Under the pieces are notes generated by a model that did no database searches, was not told where the DNA came from, and worked only from the letters and a program-made list of their open reading frames with translations. The position numbers and the translations under genes are program-made. A stretch of 64,000 bases of DNA from Casuarius casuarius (taxonomy: Eukaryota; Chordata; Aves; Casuariiformes; Casuariidae), in the NCBI GenBank assembly GCA_003342895.1, contig PTFA01000337.1:310001-374000 (forward strand). Direction: 5' to 3'. Shown one piece after another: positions 61,425 through 64,000 of this stretch (position 1 is its first letter; each line of letters opens with the position of its first letter).

Positions 61425-64000
61425 TACATACGCTTGGGAGTAGATATTTTTACAGTAATGAGATTTTCAACTGTGAGCTTAATCTGATATCCTTTGGCAA
61501 TAGCTACACTCAAGAAAAAGTTATTAAAATAGACAAGGATACTCTGGGGGGAGGGCCATTCACATTTACATTTTTTTTCCTGACATTGCTGTTACTTCAC
61601 ATGTGGCACCATGTAAGCTTATTTGGCCTGGGAAGCAGTCTGTCTGCAATGCACCTTGACCACATGACTTTGGCCGCATCTACATTATTAAGCTCTATGC
61701 CACAACAGGAGCAGATCTGTAGAGTGAAACAGTTGGTGCTGAGCACCTGATCTTCACATTGCATGAGAGTTTCCTTCTGACTGGCTCTAGTCTGGTCCCA
61801 TGGACTGAATGCCCAATAGCCGTTCAAGCACATCACATGAGCTCCTGTAGCACATCTGTCATGTAGCTGCATCCAAAACGAACTCATTTTGCACTCTCTG
61901 AGATCACTCCATGGTGTGAACCGGACTGCGGTAAATGGGGACAGTCAAGAACATTCACTTTACATCACTTAAAGCATTAACATAGCTGCATGTTTGTTAG
62001 TTCAGGCTGGCCCTAGTTAGTGAATCCTTACACTATGCAGACATCAGTAAAGATTCATGAGATCTGTGAGCTGTATGGAACTGCTCTAGATGTTGGATTG
62101 ACCCACATATTTGATACATTTATATTAGATGGGTTCCTGAGTCCCTTCCAGTAATCCTGTGACCACATCTGCTCTCACTCAGTTAAAAGTAGAAGTCATT
62201 TTTATTTAACTGAGCACCAAACTTTTACCAACTGTAATTATGGAGGAATACCCTTTTATTTGTTTTTCCATTGGATGATCCTCTTTCTCCTTCTTAGTCA
62301 ATGATACGACTTTCCAAGAGAAAGCACCATAAAGAGATATGACCTACCAACCAAAATTTAAAGATAAATCTGACAGTGGAAATTAATTCCCCTTATTCCT
62401 TTGGTTCCAAAATGTCAGTGGCAAGCAAGTGTTTGATCACTTCAGACAGAGAGTAAATATGCACTGAAAAATCTTAAAGCGAATATAAATGATTTTTTAG
62501 TAAATGACTTATTTCAGTTACTCACACTGGAAAAAGATAGAGAAAAACACAGGTACTGTAACTCAAATGTAGGTGTTAATTCAGGCACTTTAAACAACAA
62601 AGGGGTTGTCCCCATGAGGGTTTTGGTTCCGATCAGGAGTGCCCGTGGAGGTAACTCTCCTGAAAGTCTTCACAATGGTTTGTGTCATGGAAGTTTTGGA
62701 CCACACAATCTAGATTCTTTTCGGATAAAACTAACCAGGAAACTGTGCTCCAGGAGTACTCTTAATGCAACCACTCTTAACGCAAACTGCAGCCATGACT
62801 GCGCTGATCCAAGGGTGCAGACAATGCTAGTCCAAAATTAAGAAAACCTTTTAGTGCATATAGTGTGTAGGTCAGATCCTCAGCATCAACTCTTTTATCA
62901 CACAGAGCAGTTCCAGTTGGGCTGCACCACTTGCACTGCAGGACCCAGTGGCAGGGGTGAGAATGGCTCTTTTTTTCTTCAGTACTAAAAGAACCTTAAT
63001 TTTCAGCAGAAGGAATACTAAGTCAACGCTTCTGAAGATCTGCCCATCCATCTAATCTGCAAATATTCAGGGAAATGTCCTCCTCTACAAATTTGAAAAT
63101 CATAAATATTTATCAATCATTTCAAATAAACCCCACATTTAGACGATGAAACTGTCCTTCTCGCCTGGCCTATAGATGGAAATAGCCTAGCAGACATTTA
63201 CAAACATGGAAATTTCTGGAGGCCCATCAACCACACACAACAATTCTGATGGTGATTGTACACAATTCCCTATACCCCTATACTCTTTTACTCAGTATCC
63301 TACAGGAAAAGTCCTGTACTATCACTGACATTACCCCCAGAAGAAATCAAATATATGCAAAAAGAGTGAAAAAGACCAGAGTGCATTTGGTAAAAACTAC
63401 CATTTCTCTGTCAGTAGACCACTCTCTGTTATATTCAAAATTAATCTAAGTATACAGGTTATACTGCAGATCTTAGCTTTAGCAACAAAAAGCCCATCAT
63501 CCCTCTGACAGACAAAGATGGTTTTCCTGTACTTCCGTACACCACAAGACACAGTCAGTGATTCAGAAGGATGTGAGAAGGCACACATCCAAAAACATCA
63601 GCTTTTCCTCAAAGCAGAAGGCAAAGGATCAGTGATAGCATGCTCCCAGCAATTGTTGTCAGTTAGCAACCGACAACTTTTAACTGACAACTTTTTTGGT
63701 TTTTTAGAGAGTCTTGAAAGTTCCTAAACTTTAACCCTTCTCAGAGATTCTATCTCTCTTGCTGTCACCTATAATCTGCACAGCACAGCCTGGAGGCTTA
63801 ATTCAAGCACGCAGATAGGATCCATCGACATCTCTTCATTCTCTTAACACAGCATCCTACCCACATGCTTCATCGCAAGAAGTGATAACTCGATGAAATA
63901 TGTATGATCACTGTGGAGTTTGTATTGCATCCTTCATGAATTTCTAAAGTAGTAGAAGATTGTGCTTTCACATTATGGACAACTTAACCATTGCAGCTTG
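61425..64000. other. Intergenic DNA to the window end
   Basis: No recognised gene. A 96-codon minus-strand frame (61597-61887) has a balanced composition but no known domain or clear splice sites. A possible short CR1-like tail lies at 62125-62165 (TTAGATGGGTTCCTGAGTCC, then CTTCCAGTAATCCTGTGACC). The rest is AT-rich non-coding DNA. Confidence 0.45.

Noticed and set aside
61597..61887. 96-codon minus-strand frame with several Cys and Trp
   Set aside because: Composition is mildly interesting, but I see no domain, no repeat-family match and no splice context, so it is not called as a gene.
1..64000. CRISPR arrays, operons, prophage or integrase modules, tRNA or rRNA genes
   Set aside because: Nothing of the kind is seen. 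The sequence is a vertebrate locus with introns and LINE repeats, and I recognised no tRNA-like or rRNA-like segment by eye.

Overview
The window looks like a single-locus stretch of a bird genome. It is AT-rich, gene-poor and intron-containing, it carries several CR1 LINE fragments of the avian type, and single ambiguous bases (n) are scattered through it. No bacterial, phage or viral gene organisation is visible. The species cannot be named from the sequence.

The one gene I can identify with confidence is TRHR, the thyrotropin-releasing hormone receptor, a class A GPCR on the plus strand. Coding exon 1 (19151-19945) carries the extracellular N-terminus to intracellular loop 3 (residues 1-265). 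A 13,487-bp intron follows. Coding exon 2 (33433-33840) carries TM6, TM7 and the C-tail (residues 266-400). The splice is phase 0 with GT..AG ends. The C-terminus can be made in two ways: read-through to a TAA at 33838-33840, giving 400 aa, or splicing from a GT at 33820 to an AG-flanked 3' exon at 34551, giving 398 aa. The leader before the start codon is GC-rich and holds upstream ATGs, one of which opens a uORF that overlaps the receptor start.

Region by region: 1-18.2 kb is 5' intergenic DNA with CR1 fragments, simple repeats and one GC-richer patch (4.7-5.6 kb). 18.2-19.15 kb is the GC-rich leader and probable promoter. 19.15-33.84 kb is the TRHR coding span. Its intron holds a CpG-rich patch, a short perfect inverted repeat, microsatellites, a three-copy 26-bp tandem repeat, an old CR1-like tail and a CR1 copy about 245 bp before exon 2. 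34.5-35.1 kb is the probable alternative 3' exon and poly(A) region. 35.1-64 kb is intergenic DNA with a GC patch (36.6 kb), CR1 remnants, a possible LTR-like unit (about 47 kb) and an unrecognised exon-like segment on the minus strand (57.6 kb).

I looked by eye for exons of TMEM74 and NUDCD1, the TRHR neighbours in mammals, and recognised none. The window therefore appears to sit in the gene-poor DNA on either side of TRHR. I found no convincing novel multi-gene system. The most useful leads are the receptor's alternative C-terminus, the overlapping uORF and the minus-strand exon candidate.
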